Shown: positions 9,327-18,279 of the stretch, in pieces
Layout of the letters: each line of letters opens with the position of its first letter
Numbering within the stretch: the stretch's first letter is position 1
DNA from: Perlabentimonas gracilis
GTDB taxonomy: Bacteria > Bacteroidota > Bacteroidia > Bacteroidales > Tenuifilaceae
Direction of reading: 5' to 3'
Length of the DNA: 64,000 nucleotides
Assembly: GCF_011174675.1 (NCBI RefSeq)
Contig: NZ_JAANIG010000009.1
Coordinates: 61,101-125,100, forward strand
Translations under genes and position numbers: made by a program
The notes under the pieces: model-generated
What the model was told of the DNA's origin: nothing
Databases searched by the model: none
What the model saw: the letters and a program-made list of their open reading frames with translations, nothing else

Positions 9327-9355
9327 AAAGGGGGGCGAATATTTCGGCCCCCTTT
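9327..9355. terminator. Shared bidirectional hairpin between ferritin and feoAB
   Basis: Stem of 8 bp (9327-9334 with 9348-9355), one mismatch, then 4 more bp (9336-9339 with 9343-9346). It lies between the two convergent stop codons; the T-rich tract on the + side follows shortly after. Confidence 0.75.
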
Positions 9356-9378
9356 ATGTTTTTTATAGGTAATGATGC

Positions 9379-11895
9379 CTAAACCAGCAGACTTCCAATT
9401 TGATAGAAGGCAAATGATACCAGCCAAGCCAACGCGGTAGTATAGAAAATGGTGAAAGCTGCCCACTTCCAACTTCCCGATTCCTTTTTTATAGCTGCAA
9501 TAACTGCTACACAGGGAAAGTAAATCAGAATAAAAAGCAGAAACGAGAAGGCACTCAGTGGAGTATAAACCTTTTGGCCCACCTTAGGGCCGCTGGTATG
9601 CACCTCATTTTTAAGGTTATGAATTAGCGTTTGGCTTGTCTCATCGGAGTCGCTACCCGCTTGTACCAACACCCCAAGCGTGCTAACCACAATCTCCTTG
9701 GCGGCAATACCCGAGAGTAGGCTAACTCCCATTTTCCAATCGAAACCTAATGGTCGAATAACAGGTTCGATGGTTTTACCTATTCTGCCCAGGTACGAGT
9801 TGGCTTGCCTTTCGGCAATCATAAGGTTTTCAATGCTTACTATCTCTGCTTCAAGGTCGTTAGTTGAATTTTCCTCATCAGCTATAGAGGTATGCCCTTC
9901 CAATTCACTTTTTATTTGCTCAATCTGCGATTGATAATCCTGGCTATACTCAACACCCTTTGGGTAGTACTCGAGTGCCCAAATTATTATAACGGCTATA
10001 AGTATTACGCCTCCCATTTTTTTAAGATACTGCGATGCCTTAAACCACATATGCCTAATGGTTGACTTTATGGTTGGAATTCGGTAGGGTGGGAGCTCCA
10101 TCACAAAGGGAATATCCTCACCTTTGAATAGGGTTTTCTTAAATAGAATGGCCATGAGGATAGCCATGGTTATGCCTATAAGATATATAAGGAAAAGGAG
10201 TGAGCCCGCTTTTTCGGGGAAAAATGCACCCAGTATTAGGATGTATACAGGCAGCCGGGCACTACATGACATAAATGGATTTATGAGCATGGTAACCAGC
10301 CGGTTGTTCTTGTTCTCAATGGTTCGAGTAGCCATTATGGCGGGTACGTTGCACCCAAACCCCATAATAAGAGGTATGAATGATTTGCCGTGTAGGCCAA
10401 TTTTGTGCATAAGCTTGTCCATTATAAACACGGCACGAGCCATATACCCAGTATCCTCAAGTATCGAAAGAAAAAAGAAGAGTAACAGAATGTTGGGCAG
10501 GAATACAATTACACTACCCACTCCGTTAATTATACCCCCAATGAGTAGATCTTTGAAAGCACCGCTTGGCATCACGTCACCTAGGAAGCCACTAAGTAGT
10601 GCTATGCCTTGGTCAATCCAGTCCATAGGGTAGGCACCCAGCTTGAATGTGGTGAAGAAGCTAAACCACATAAATAGCAGAAAGATGGGGAATCCAAAGA
10701 GCTTATGGGTAACAAAGGCATCGATGGTTTGCGTATTCTGCCTCTTCTTGTGCTTGTTTTCGGTATAGGTTTCCTTAAGTGCTCCAGCAATAAAGCCATA
10801 CTTGGCATCGGTAATTAGCGTTTCGGAGTCTTCGTTGTAAATCTCCTCTAACCGCTTAATTTGAGCGTTGGCAACTTCACTAATCTCAACATACCCTCCC
10901 GATTTGCCCAGTATTCTATGGGCTTGCTTATCCTTTTCAAGCATCTTTATGGCAAGGTATCGCGATGAGTAGTGAAGATTCAGCTGCTTCTTTTCATGCT
11001 TTTTCAAGGGCACTTGAATGGCCTCGATGGCACGCTCAATATGTTCGCCGTAGTTAAGGTGAACATGCCTTAAGGTTTTGTCTTTATCAGTATAAACATT
11101 AATCACGGTATCAAACAATTCCTTAATTCCCTTGCCCTTGGAGCTAACAGTTGGCACCATTGGAATACCGATCATTCTGCCCAAATCCTTGTAGTTAAAC
11201 TTATCGCCTTGGGCTTCCAACTCATCGTACATGTTAAGAGCTAGCACCACTTTTATATCCATATCGATAAGCTGGGTGGTGAGGTACATATTGCGCTCTA
11301 GGTTCGATGAGTCAACCACATTGATAACCACATCGGGTTTTTGCTCATGGATAAATCGCCGTACATAGAGTTCTTCAGGGGTGTACGCGCTTAACGAGTA
11401 TGTACCGGGGAGGTCGGTTATGTTAAAGGTGTAGCCCTTATGCTTGAAGTGAGCCAGCTTGGAGTCGACTGTAACCCCGCTGTAGTTTCCCACATGCTCA
11501 CGGGCTCCCGATGCATAGTTGAATAGGGTAGTTTTTCCGGAATTTGGATTGCCCACCAAGGCAATATTTACAATCTTGCTAACCTCTTTTGCTCCCGTTT
11601 CAGCAATCTCAATCTCATCGTGGTTATCGAGCGTTCCGTTGTAATTGCTTTTAATCAGTTTTTTAGCTTCCTCAGGGGTAACTACCTCTATTAGGTTGGC
11701 CTCACTTCGACGGAGCGAAACCTCGTATCCAAGTATCGAGTACTCAATTGGGTCTTTAAGCGGAGCATTTTTTATCACGGTAACTTTTTTACCCTTGATA
11801 AATCCCATTTCGATAATTCGCTTGCGGAATGCACCGCGTCCTCTTACTTTTGATATGATGGCGTACTCGCCGTTTTGTAGTTCGCTTAAAAGCAT
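9379..11895 (-). CDS. feoB: FeoA-FeoB fused ferrous iron transporter
   Basis: 838 residues from ATG 11895; the open frame reaches a TTG eight codons upstream, but the ATG begins the FeoA fold at MLLSELQNGEYAII. Residues 1-75 are a FeoA SH3-like domain. Then comes the FeoB GTPase: G1 GNPNSGKT, G3 DLPGTYS, G4 NMYD. The membrane part (from about 395) carries the Nucleoside_recog/Gate regions and the CNVPA segment. It imports Fe2+ across the inner membrane, which suits an anaerobe. FeoA-FeoB fusion is known in Bacteroidota. Confidence 0.95.
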   Translation of the reverse strand: MLLSELQNGEYAIISKVRGRGAFRKRIIEMGFIKGKKVTVIKNAPLKDPIEYSILGYEVSLRRSEANLIEVVTPEEAKKLIKSNYNGTLDNHDEIEIAETGAKEVSKIVNIALVGNPNSGKTTLFNYASGAREHVGNYSGVTVDSKLAHFKHKGYTFNITDLPGTYSLSAYTPEELYVRRFIHEQKPDVVINVVDSSNLERNMYLTTQLIDMDIKVVLALNMYDELEAQGDKFNYKDLGRMIGIPMVPTVSSKGKGIKELFDTVINVYTDKDKTLRHVHLNYGEHIERAIEAIQVPLKKHEKKQLNLHYSSRYLAIKMLEKDKQAHRILGKSGGYVEISEVANAQIKRLEEIYNEDSETLITDAKYGFIAGALKETYTENKHKKRQNTQTIDAFVTHKLFGFPIFLLFMWFSFFTTFKLGAYPMDWIDQGIALLSGFLGDVMPSGAFKDLLIGGIINGVGSVIVFLPNILLLFFFLSILEDTGYMARAVFIMDKLMHKIGLHGKSFIPLIMGFGCNVPAIMATRTIENKNNRLVTMLINPFMSCSARLPVYILILGAFFPEKAGSLLFLIYLIGITMAILMAILFKKTLFKGEDIPFVMELPPYRIPTIKSTIRHMWFKASQYLKKMGGVILIAVIIIWALEYYPKGVEYSQDYQSQIEQIKSELEGHTSIADEENSTNDLEAEIVSIENLMIAERQANSYLGRIGKTIEPVIRPLGFDWKMGVSLLSGIAAKEIVVSTLGVLVQAGSDSDETSQTLIHNLKNEVHTSGPKVGQKVYTPLSAFSFLLFILIYFPCVAVIAAIKKESGSWKWAAFTIFYTTALAWLVSFAFYQIGSLLV

Positions 11896-11932
11896 TCTTG
11901 TAACTTTATAAAGACTCAATATAAATAATCTG

Positions 11933-11940
11933 CAAACTTA
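11933..11940 (-). promoter_or_regulatory. Candidate -7 element for feoAB
   Basis: On the minus strand this reads TAAGTTTG, matching TAnnTTTG, 37 bp before the feoB ATG. Its position supports the ATG at 11895. Confidence 0.45.
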
Positions 11941-12087
11941 GCATCTTTTATTAACTTTGGGTATCCCTAATAGTTGGTATTTTGTGCTAAACCAATACAA
12001 TTTGTTTGGGTCAAACTAGCAAACTACAATTTTGCAATATTTCAATAAAAGTTTTATACTGTAAGCCATAAGAATAGGAGGAATACC

Positions 12088-12828
12088 TTGAAAGAAGAAG
12101 ATAACATTTTGGCAAGGATACGTGAAATTTTGGGGGGTGAATCCACCAACTTTAGCATTCTTGAGCACCAGGTGGATATAAAAGTACAGATGGACTACTT
12201 TGAGTACTCAAAATCGAAGGATGGAGCCAACAACATAGAGGAAGTTCTTAGCAATGAGCATAAACTGTACGACGATGATGTACCGCTTGATGATAAAAAA
12301 GCATTGCTGGTGAACCTAGCTTCGATTGATCAACCCGAAGCATACCGGATTCTTGAACGCTACTCGGCCAAGGCTACCTCAGACCTCAGGGATTGGGCCA
12401 TTATGGCCACTCAGGAGAGTCGAATGCTCCTTGAGACCCAGCTACTCGATGAGCAGCAGGTTTTCATTTCAACTGGGTTGGGTGGTAAAGCGGGAAAGCT
12501 CAGGTATTTTGTTGTTGTTTTTTCCTTAGATGAAGAACCCTTTACCTCATCGCAGCGTAAGCTCATAGAGGGTGAGTTTACCTATAGCCTAAAGCAGAGC
12601 GATGCTGAGGTAGAAAAGGTGGAGTTTTCCAAAAATTACGTAACCCTGCTAACCCTGATACCTCTGTCGGTTAAAGTGCGGTTGCCATTTCAGCTGGCCA
12701 TCGACGAGTGCAACTCCCTTGGTAGGTTTATAAAAGATTCGTTTATCATAACCAACGTGAAGGAGCTAAATGATGCTGAGATTCAGGAGATCGTTCAAAA
12801 TCCACCCCAACCCGAAGAAGAGCAATGA
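12088..12828 (+). CDS. Conserved-looking hypothetical protein
   Basis: 246 residues, no family recognised. It starts with TTG preceded by GGAGG at 12077-12081, an unusually good Shine-Dalgarno for this window, which decides the start. The N-terminal half has helical pieces that recall HEAT-type repeats (ALLVNLASIDQPEAYRILER), the second half alternates beta and helix (LRYFVVVFSLDEEPF). No signal peptide or membrane segment, so probably cytosolic. The tail is Pro/Glu-rich. Alone between two terminator-like structures. Confidence 0.7.
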   Translation: MKEEDNILARIREILGGESTNFSILEHQVDIKVQMDYFEYSKSKDGANNIEEVLSNEHKLYDDDVPLDDKKALLVNLASIDQPEAYRILERYSAKATSDLRDWAIMATQESRMLLETQLLDEQQVFISTGLGGKAGKLRYFVVVFSLDEEPFTSSQRKLIEGEFTYSLKQSDAEVEKVEFSKNYVTLLTLIPLSVKVRLPFQLAIDECNSLGRFIKDSFIITNVKELNDAEIQEIVQNPPQPEEEQ

Positions 12829-12829
12829 A

Positions 12830-12856
12830 AAAACCAGCACTGGTGGTGCTGGTTTT
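12830..12856 (+). terminator. Hairpin terminator after the hypothetical gene
   Basis: Eight-bp GC-rich stem (12833-12840 with 12846-12853), flanked by A on the left and T on the right, so it may act on both strands between the convergent genes. Confidence 0.8.
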
Positions 12857-12874
12857 ATATTTATTGTAGGTAAA

Positions 12875-13261
12875 CTAGTTGTTGTCTAAGTCGTCGAAGC
12901 TGATATTTGAAAGTTCATTCTGCAATACCTCAACTTCTTGTTCTTCCGTAGGTTGTGTTGGCTTATTGTATTCTGGAGCCTCACCATTGTTGGCCTTAAT
13001 GTAGTCAACAACCTCATTTAAGCCCTCGGCAAACTTCTCAAAATCTTCCTTGTATAGGAAAATCTTGTGCTTTTCGAAGAAAAACTTACCATCTTGTCCA
13101 AACCTTTTCTTGCTTTCGGTAATTGTTAAGTAGTAATCGTTCTGACGGGTAGCCTTTACATCAAAAAAATAGGTTCTTTTACCCGCTCTAACTACCTTAG
13201 AGAAAATATCATCTCGCTCGTTCCTATCAAGCCCATCGTGATTATTTAACTCATCCATCAT
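12875..13261 (-). CDS. PUR-family (DUF3276) nucleic-acid binding protein
   Basis: 128 residues. The stretch from VVRAGKRTYFFDVKATRQND to DFEKFAEGLNEVVDYIK is the PUR/DUF3276 fold common to Bacteroidota and Borrelia (BpuR), which binds single-stranded DNA or RNA and is linked to RNA-level regulation in Borrelia. An acidic tail follows (EEQEVEVLQNELSNISFDD). Monocistronic, with a -7-like element 42 bp upstream. Confidence 0.85.
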   Translation of the reverse strand: MMDELNNHDGLDRNERDDIFSKVVRAGKRTYFFDVKATRQNDYYLTITESKKRFGQDGKFFFEKHKIFLYKEDFEKFAEGLNEVVDYIKANNGEAPEYNKPTQPTEEQEVEVLQNELSNISFDDLDNN

Positions 13262-13586
13262 TTCTATGTTTTTTAATGATTTAATATTGGATATTTACCG
13301 CTCAAAAATAAAAAAATATTTTTAGAACCATTATGATCATAGATATTTTTAAAAAATTGTTAATTTTTTTTAATCATTAGGCAGCAAATAATCGGTTTGG
13401 GTAAGCTCCATATATTCACTTGGCACAAGTTAACGGCGGTGTTGATGAGGGAGGGGGACGCCCTGCAGCTTAATCCCTTGCTTCGCGTGGCCAATAGTGT
13501 TCATTTTCGTTAAAACCTTGCAAATTCTAAAATTTTGAGCGTATCTTTGCACCTCAAATAGACTCAATATTTACATACGTTCTTAG
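13262..13586. other. 325-bp intergenic region with divergent promoters and a GC-rich island
   Basis: Between divergent genes. 13303-13310 reads TATTTTTG on the minus strand (for the PUR gene). 13262-13375 is extremely AT-rich. 13376-13510 is clearly more GC-rich, with no open frame longer than about 30 codons that I trust; it might hold a small RNA or gene remnant. 13518-13549 holds the nusB promoter candidate. Confidence 0.55.
13518..13549 (+). promoter_or_regulatory. Candidate Bacteroidota promoter for nusB
   Basis: -33 TTG (13518-13520), 21-bp spacer, -7 TATCTTTG (13542-13549), matching TTTG/TAnnTTTG promoters. It lies 37 bp before the nusB ATG. Confidence 0.55.
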
Positions 13587-14543
13587 ATGATAAGCAGAAG
13601 ATTACTTAGGATAAAGGCATTACATATTCTTTTTGCCTTTTTTAGGGGAGAAAACGATTCGTTGGCCAAGGCCGAAAAGGAGCTTTTCCATAGCATTAAA
13701 AAAGGGTACGATTTATACAACTACTTATTCTTGCTACTGCTCGAGATTCAAAGTTTTGCCCAGAAGCGAATTGAAATGTCCAGGCAAAAGCTCATGCCTA
13801 CGCATGAAGACCTTAATCCTAATTTGCGCTTTGTCGAAAACCCCTACTTTACGCTTATTAGCGATAACGAATCAGTTCATGATTACCTATCGTACAATAA
13901 GCTTAGCTGGGTAAACTATCCAGAGCTTATAAAGAAGCTTTTCCAAAAGATATCGGCATCAGACTATTACCAAAAGTATATGGAGCTTCCCTCCGCTGAC
14001 TTTGCAGACCATCGTCAGGTTTTGGTAAACATCTTAACCAAAGAACTTATCGATTTTGATGATTTCGTTCAGTGCCTCGAGGAGCAGAGCATTTATTGGA
14101 ATGATGACCTCGATTTCATGATTGGTATGGTGGTAAAAACCCTTAAGAAGTTCGAACCCGATCAGGAATCATCAACTCCTGTATTTCCAATGTTTAAGAA
14201 TGAGGATGATGAGGATTTTGCCAAGCGCTTGCTTCGCAAGGCAGTACTAAACCATGACGAGAATACACAGGTTATCGATCAGTACACCAAGAATTGGGAT
14301 GTGGAGCGCATTGCCAGTATGGATATTCTGATTATGGAAATGGCCCTTACCGAGATAACCGACTTTCCATCGGTGCCAGTTAAGGTTAGCTTTAACGAGT
14401 ACATTGAGATAAGTAAGTATTACAGTACCGACCAGAGTAGTACTTTTATTAATGGGGTGCTCGACAAAATTATTGCAGCCTACCGCTCCGAGGGAAAAAT
14501 ACAAAAGCAAGGTCGTGGGCTAGTGGGCGAAGAGGATATGTAG
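13587..14543 (+). CDS. nusB: NusB-family transcription antitermination factor
   Basis: 318 residues, about twice the size of E. coli NusB because Bacteroidota versions carry a long N-terminal helical extension. It starts with SRRLLRIKALHILFAF, the NusB RNA-binding helix, and the classical NusB core is C-terminal (NWDVERIASMDILIMEMALTE, then FINGVLDKI). NusB with NusE binds boxA RNA for rRNA antitermination. First gene of nusB-DUF1573-yajC. Confidence 0.9.
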   Translation: MISRRLLRIKALHILFAFFRGENDSLAKAEKELFHSIKKGYDLYNYLFLLLLEIQSFAQKRIEMSRQKLMPTHEDLNPNLRFVENPYFTLISDNESVHDYLSYNKLSWVNYPELIKKLFQKISASDYYQKYMELPSADFADHRQVLVNILTKELIDFDDFVQCLEEQSIYWNDDLDFMIGMVVKTLKKFEPDQESSTPVFPMFKNEDDEDFAKRLLRKAVLNHDENTQVIDQYTKNWDVERIASMDILIMEMALTEITDFPSVPVKVSFNEYIEISKYYSTDQSSTFINGVLDKIIAAYRSEGKIQKQGRGLVGEEDM

Positions 14544-14565
14544 CAAATTTTATATTTATATTTGA

Positions 14566-15021
14566 ATGCGAAAGCTTAGTAGTTCATATATCATATATAT
14601 CGGTTTTTTACTCATTGTAATCGTGACATTGTCTTCATGTGGTGTAAGAGGGGAATCACAATCAGTGGATAGCGATTTGCCTGAGTATATCGACGATGGA
14701 CGAGAAAAGCATGCCAGCATGGAGTTTGAAGCCGATTTTATTGACCTAGGAACCATTAAGCATGGCGAGGTAATTACCTATACCTTTCAATTCACCAACA
14801 CAGGGAATGTACCCCTTGTAGTAAAGGATATTATTGCTGGTTGTGGTTGTACCAAAACCAAACTTAGTAAAGAGGTGGTAAAACCCAACGATAATGCAAC
14901 CCTCGAAGTAGTTTTCGATAGCAGAGGGTGGTATGGCACGCAGTTTAAATCAGTTACCCTGGTTTCCAATGCAGTAACGCCAAAACGATCTGTAACACTG
15001 AAAGTTAATGTAGTAAAGTAG
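14566..15021 (+). CDS. DUF1573 lipoprotein
   Basis: 151 residues. N-terminal signal with lipobox LSSC (Cys25), then a single DUF1573 immunoglobulin-like domain (about 50-150) with its hallmark F-x-x-T-N-T-G and G-C-G-C-T segments. Such proteins are surface- or periplasm-exposed and very common in Bacteroidota; the precise role is unknown. It starts 22 bp after nusB and lies 35 bp before yajC. Confidence 0.88.
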   Translation: MRKLSSSYIIYIGFLLIVIVTLSSCGVRGESQSVDSDLPEYIDDGREKHASMEFEADFIDLGTIKHGEVITYTFQFTNTGNVPLVVKDIIAGCGCTKTKLSKEVVKPNDNATLEVVFDSRGWYGTQFKSVTLVSNAVTPKRSVTLKVNVVK

Positions 15022-15056
15022 AATATCAATTTGAGTAATCTTTTAAAATCACAGTT

Positions 15057-15368
15057 ATGACAAACACACTTTTCGTAATTCTTCAGGCAGGTGAGGGTAG
15101 CCCTTACATGTCATTCATTATGCTTGCCCTAATCATTGTAGTTTTCTACATGTTCATGATTCGTCCACAGATGAAGCGTCAGAAGGAGCTTAGGAAGTTC
15201 CAGGAGGCTCTTAATAAAGGCGACAAGGTAATTGTTGCCGGTGGTGTTTTTGGCAAGGTTGCCGATGTTAAAGACGACCACATTGTTGTTGAAATTTCTG
15301 ACAATGTTAAGATTAAGGTCATTAAGAGTACCGTTTTGCGCGATTCGTCCGATTTGCAGCAGAAGTAG
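15057..15368 (+). CDS. yajC: YajC, preprotein translocase accessory subunit
   Basis: 103 residues with one membrane helix (about 18-38), the PQMKRQKELRKFQEAL segment and the GDKVIVAGGVFGKVADV core typical of YajC. It belongs to the SecDF-YajC complex in the inner membrane. Confidence 0.95.
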   Translation: MTNTLFVILQAGEGSPYMSFIMLALIIVVFYMFMIRPQMKRQKELRKFQEALNKGDKVIVAGGVFGKVADVKDDHIVVEISDNVKIKVIKSTVLRDSSDLQQK

Positions 15369-15385
15369 GATTTTTTTATACCTTT

Positions 15386-15434
15386 ACAGAGTTCAAAACG
15401 TTTCTTATGGAACGGCTTTGAACTCTGTTTTTTT
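15386..15434 (+). terminator. Rho-independent terminator after yajC
   Basis: Twelve-bp perfect stem (15386-15397 with 15417-15428), then a T run. It separates nusB-yajC from ybbR-coaE. Confidence 0.9.
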
Positions 15435-15456
15435 ATAAACTTTACCCTGTAGCCAT

Positions 15457-16458
15457 ATGGATTACACTACCGCTAAGCGATTTCTACAGGTTATCACCCA
15501 GCGTAATGTTAACCTCAATATCAGGTTAGCATTATTTACCTTTTTTGTGGCTGTGGCATCCATACTTTGGTACTTAAACAAGCTAACCTACGAGTACACA
15601 ACCGAGATAACATTTCCACTTAGGGTAGAAAATATGCCAAGGGGAAAAGTGCTGGTAGGAGAGCCGCCCCGAAGAATAACGCTTCAGGTAAAGGCCTATG
15701 GCTACACCCTACTTCGCTACAAGTTGGGCTCATCATTATCGCCAATAGTAATCGACCTAGAACAAGCACCGTTGCTATCACTAAATGGCTCCAATACTAA
15801 AAGCTATCTGCTTACCAATGCGCTTCGTAATTCTATTGCTAATCAGCTGCAGGGTGAACTCCAACTTGGTGTTATTGCTACCGATTCGCTCCACTTCGAG
15901 TTCACCACTATGGAGCAGAAAAAGGTAAAGGTTACCCCGGTGCTAAACTACACCCTTGAGCGTCAACATATGTTTACTGGCCCCATACGGGTGAGCCCCG
16001 ATAGCATCACCATTAGTGGGCCAGGAACGCTCATCGACACCATAAATACCATCAAAACAAGGCCATTAAGAATCGATAGATTATCGACTAATCACTCATC
16101 CTCAGTATTGTTGAGCGAAATGCAACAGGTTGGCTTCTCGCATCGTAGGGTAAATATTACCATTCCCGTTGAGAAATTTACCGAAGCAAACCTTTCCAAA
16201 TCGATAGAGGTTAAGAATTTGCCCGACACCCTCAGGCTTATTCTATTGCCTCGCATTGTTAACCTTAAATGTAATGTCCTTATCAGCTCCTATGGTAACT
16301 TGTTTGAGGAGGATCTGGTGAGGCCTTTTGTTGATTTTAGCAATTCCCAAGATGGGACAGGCAACAAGTTAAGGATTCAGGTTGAGAGCGATCCCTTTGT
16401 GGTTCGGGTGGTTGACATTGAACCCAAGTATGTTGATTTTATAATAGAACGAATCTGA
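15457..16458 (+). CDS. YbbR-like domain protein
   Basis: 333 residues. One N-terminal membrane helix (about 23-42, LALFTFFVAVASILWYL) then outside beta-rich YbbR-like repeats (for instance GPIRVSPDSITISGP). In Bacteroidota such a gene often lies before coaE, as here. In Firmicutes CdaR-type YbbR proteins regulate the diadenylate cyclase, but no cyclase is nearby. The stop overlaps the coaE start by one base. Confidence 0.85.
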   Translation: MDYTTAKRFLQVITQRNVNLNIRLALFTFFVAVASILWYLNKLTYEYTTEITFPLRVENMPRGKVLVGEPPRRITLQVKAYGYTLLRYKLGSSLSPIVIDLEQAPLLSLNGSNTKSYLLTNALRNSIANQLQGELQLGVIATDSLHFEFTTMEQKKVKVTPVLNYTLERQHMFTGPIRVSPDSITISGPGTLIDTINTIKTRPLRIDRLSTNHSSSVLLSEMQQVGFSHRRVNITIPVEKFTEANLSKSIEVKNLPDTLRLILLPRIVNLKCNVLISSYGNLFEEDLVRPFVDFSNSQDGTGNKLRIQVESDPFVVRVVDIEPKYVDFIIERI

Positions 16459-17042
16459 TGCTTAGGGTAGGTATAACGGGCGGAATTGGTAGTGGCAAGT
16501 CCACTGTTTGCCAAATTGTAGAGGCAATGGGGTACCCCGTTTACTCTGCCGACCATTGGGCACGTGAGCTTACCAATACAAATCCTACCATTGTTGATGG
16601 TGTTAAGCAGCTATTTGGTGAAAATGTATACACTAATAATGAGCTTAACAGGAAGCAAGTAGGGCAGATGGTATTTGCAGACAAGCTACTACTTCAGCAG
16701 CTCAACGCCATCATTCACCCTGTTGTAGCCAATCATTTTGAGCAGTGGGTGCGAGCCCGCTCGCGCCATAGGTTGGTATTTAAGGAGGCTGCCATACTGT
16801 TCGAGAGTGGTGCGTATAAACAGGTTGACAAAACCGTTGCCGTATGGGCTCCCGATGAGCTCCGCGTTCAAAGGGTTGTGAATCGAGATGGTATTACCCC
16901 AGGGGAGGTTAGGCAGCGAATGGCTAACCAAATGCAGCAAGATGAGCTGGTAAAACGTGCCGATTTTGTGATTAACAACGTTGACAATGAGTTGCTCACA
17001 ACGCAGCTGGTCCGTTTAATAGATAATTTACTAAGACTATAA
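16458..17042 (+). CDS. coaE: Dephospho-CoA kinase
   Basis: 194 residues. P-loop GITGGIGSGKST (5-16), the conserved D in YSADHWARELTN, and the lid region RVVNRDGIT. It performs the last step of coenzyme A synthesis in the cytosol. Its start overlaps the ybbR stop, a sign of translational coupling. Confidence 0.95.
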   Translation: MLRVGITGGIGSGKSTVCQIVEAMGYPVYSADHWARELTNTNPTIVDGVKQLFGENVYTNNELNRKQVGQMVFADKLLLQQLNAIIHPVVANHFEQWVRARSRHRLVFKEAAILFESGAYKQVDKTVAVWAPDELRVQRVVNRDGITPGEVRQRMANQMQQDELVKRADFVINNVDNELLTTQLVRLIDNLLRL

Positions 17043-17056
17043 TTTTTTGACGATTT

Positions 17057-17770
17057 ATGGCTAAGTACGGAAAATGGATTGCCGGAGGTTTGGGCTGGGC
17101 CTTTCTTGGGCCCATTGGTGGAATTATTGGCTTTGCCCTAGGCTCACTTTTTGAAAGTTCAGAACAAACAGTTTATACTGGGCAAACCAGTCGCAACAGC
17201 TTTTTGGTAAGCCTAATAGTGCTGGTTGCCGAGGTGATGCGGGCCGATGGAAAGGTGGTTCGCGCCGAGCTAGAGTATGTAAAGCAGTACTTTCTAAAGA
17301 GTTTTGGCGAGTCGGCCTCAAAGGAAGCTTTGATGCTTTTACGTGATATTCTTAAAAAAGAGGTTCCACTTAAGGATGTATGCCATCAGGTGCGCGATAA
17401 TATGGACTACCCCTCGCGGTTGCAGCTGCTGCATCTACTCTTTGGAATTTCCAATGCCGACGGTATACTTCATCCTAATGAGATAAATGTTATAACAAAC
17501 ATTGCATCATGGATAGGTGTTTCAACTGCCGATTTTGAGTCCATAAAGTCAATGTTTTTCGACTCCATGGAGTCGTGCTACAAGGTACTTGAGGTTTCGC
17601 CTAGCGCAACTAATGACGAGATAAAAAAGGCCTACCGCAGCATGGCCCTAAAGTTCCATCCCGACAAGGTGGGCTACCTGGGTGAGGACATCCGTAAAAC
17701 TGCCGAGGAGAAGTTCCAAAAGGTGAACGAAGCCTACGAGAAGATTAAGAAGGAGAGGGGGTTTGTGTAG
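17057..17770 (+). CDS. TerB/DnaJ-domain protein (DjlA-like)
   Basis: 237 residues. A Gly-rich hydrophobic N-terminus (about 8-30, [20 protein letters not shown]), a TerB-like helical domain (about 45-160) and a C-terminal J domain with HPD ([14 protein letters not shown]). The layout is that of DjlA-type co-chaperones that anchor at the membrane and stimulate DnaK. Followed by a repeat-filled spacer. Confidence 0.85.
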   Translation: MAKYGKWIAGGLGWAFLGPIGGIIGFALGSLFESSEQTVYTGQTSRNSFLVSLIVLVAEVMRADGKVVRAELEYVKQYFLKSFGESASKEALMLLRDILKKEVPLKDVCHQVRDNMDYPSRLQLLHLLFGISNADGILHPNEINVITNIASWIGVSTADFESIKSMFFDSMESCYKVLEVSPSATNDEIKKAYRSMALKFHPDKVGYLGEDIRKTAEEKFQKVNEAYEKIKKERGFV

Positions 17771-17773
17771 TAT

Positions 17774-17889
17774 AAAGTTTAAAGTTTAAAGTCATAAGTC
17801 AAAAGTCAAAAGTTAAAAGTTTTAAGATTAAGGTTAATATTCAGAACGCAAAACGCAAAACGCAGAACGCAGAACGCAAAACGCAGAAC
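17774..17889. repeat. Three blocks of 7-bp tandem repeats
   Basis: First AAAGTTT units (17774-17790), then AAAAGTC/AAAAGTT variants (to about 17822), then AACGCAA/AACGCAG units (17844-17889). All have a 7-bp period. Similar heptamers recur at 30641-30681 and 50564-50603. Confidence 0.85.
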
Positions 17890-17968
17890 CTCGTTATCTC
17901 AGCAAAAAAACGCTTCGATTCCGAGACACGGCGCTAAACGCAAAACATATATCACAAAATTTCTCTGT

Positions 17969-18277
17969 ATGTCCACACTAAAACCCAAAATCCGCATAGA
18001 GTTCGAGAAAACAATCTCGGCTATCAATCCCAACGATTTGCTTAAGCAAAGGCTTATAACCAAGGATATGGGCTTTTATCAGCGAACGCTTAGCCACAAA
18101 ATAGCAGAACGTATCGATATAAACTCCATTGCCGATAATGATACCCTTATCGTTCGATACGGAATTGATGGTAATAGACAGGTAGATGTGAGTCAGCTGA
18201 ATCCAGCCATTGCTGCTGTAATTGGTGCGCTTGCCGAGGGGATTTTTCCAAGTAATTATAAGAATGCAAACAAATAG
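17969..18277 (+). CDS. Small hypothetical protein
   Basis: 102 residues, no family recognised. Mixed alpha/beta, no signal or membrane segment; contains NDTLIVRYGIDGNRQVDVSQLNP and a hydrophobic helix near the end. It ends 2 bp before the substrate-binding lipoprotein gene, so it is probably the first gene of the importer operon. Confidence 0.6.
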   Translation: MSTLKPKIRIEFEKTISAINPNDLLKQRLITKDMGFYQRTLSHKIAERIDINSIADNDTLIVRYGIDGNRQVDVSQLNPAIAAVIGALAEGIFPSNYKNANK

Positions 18278-18279
18278 CT

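Noticed and set aside
10124..10633. 169-codon frame opposite feoB
   Set aside because: Shadow of feoB; no family likeness, and coding signal belongs to the minus strand.
17844..17889. CRISPR array from repeated AACGCAA units
   Set aside because: Units are 7 bp and contiguous without spacers; no cas genes.
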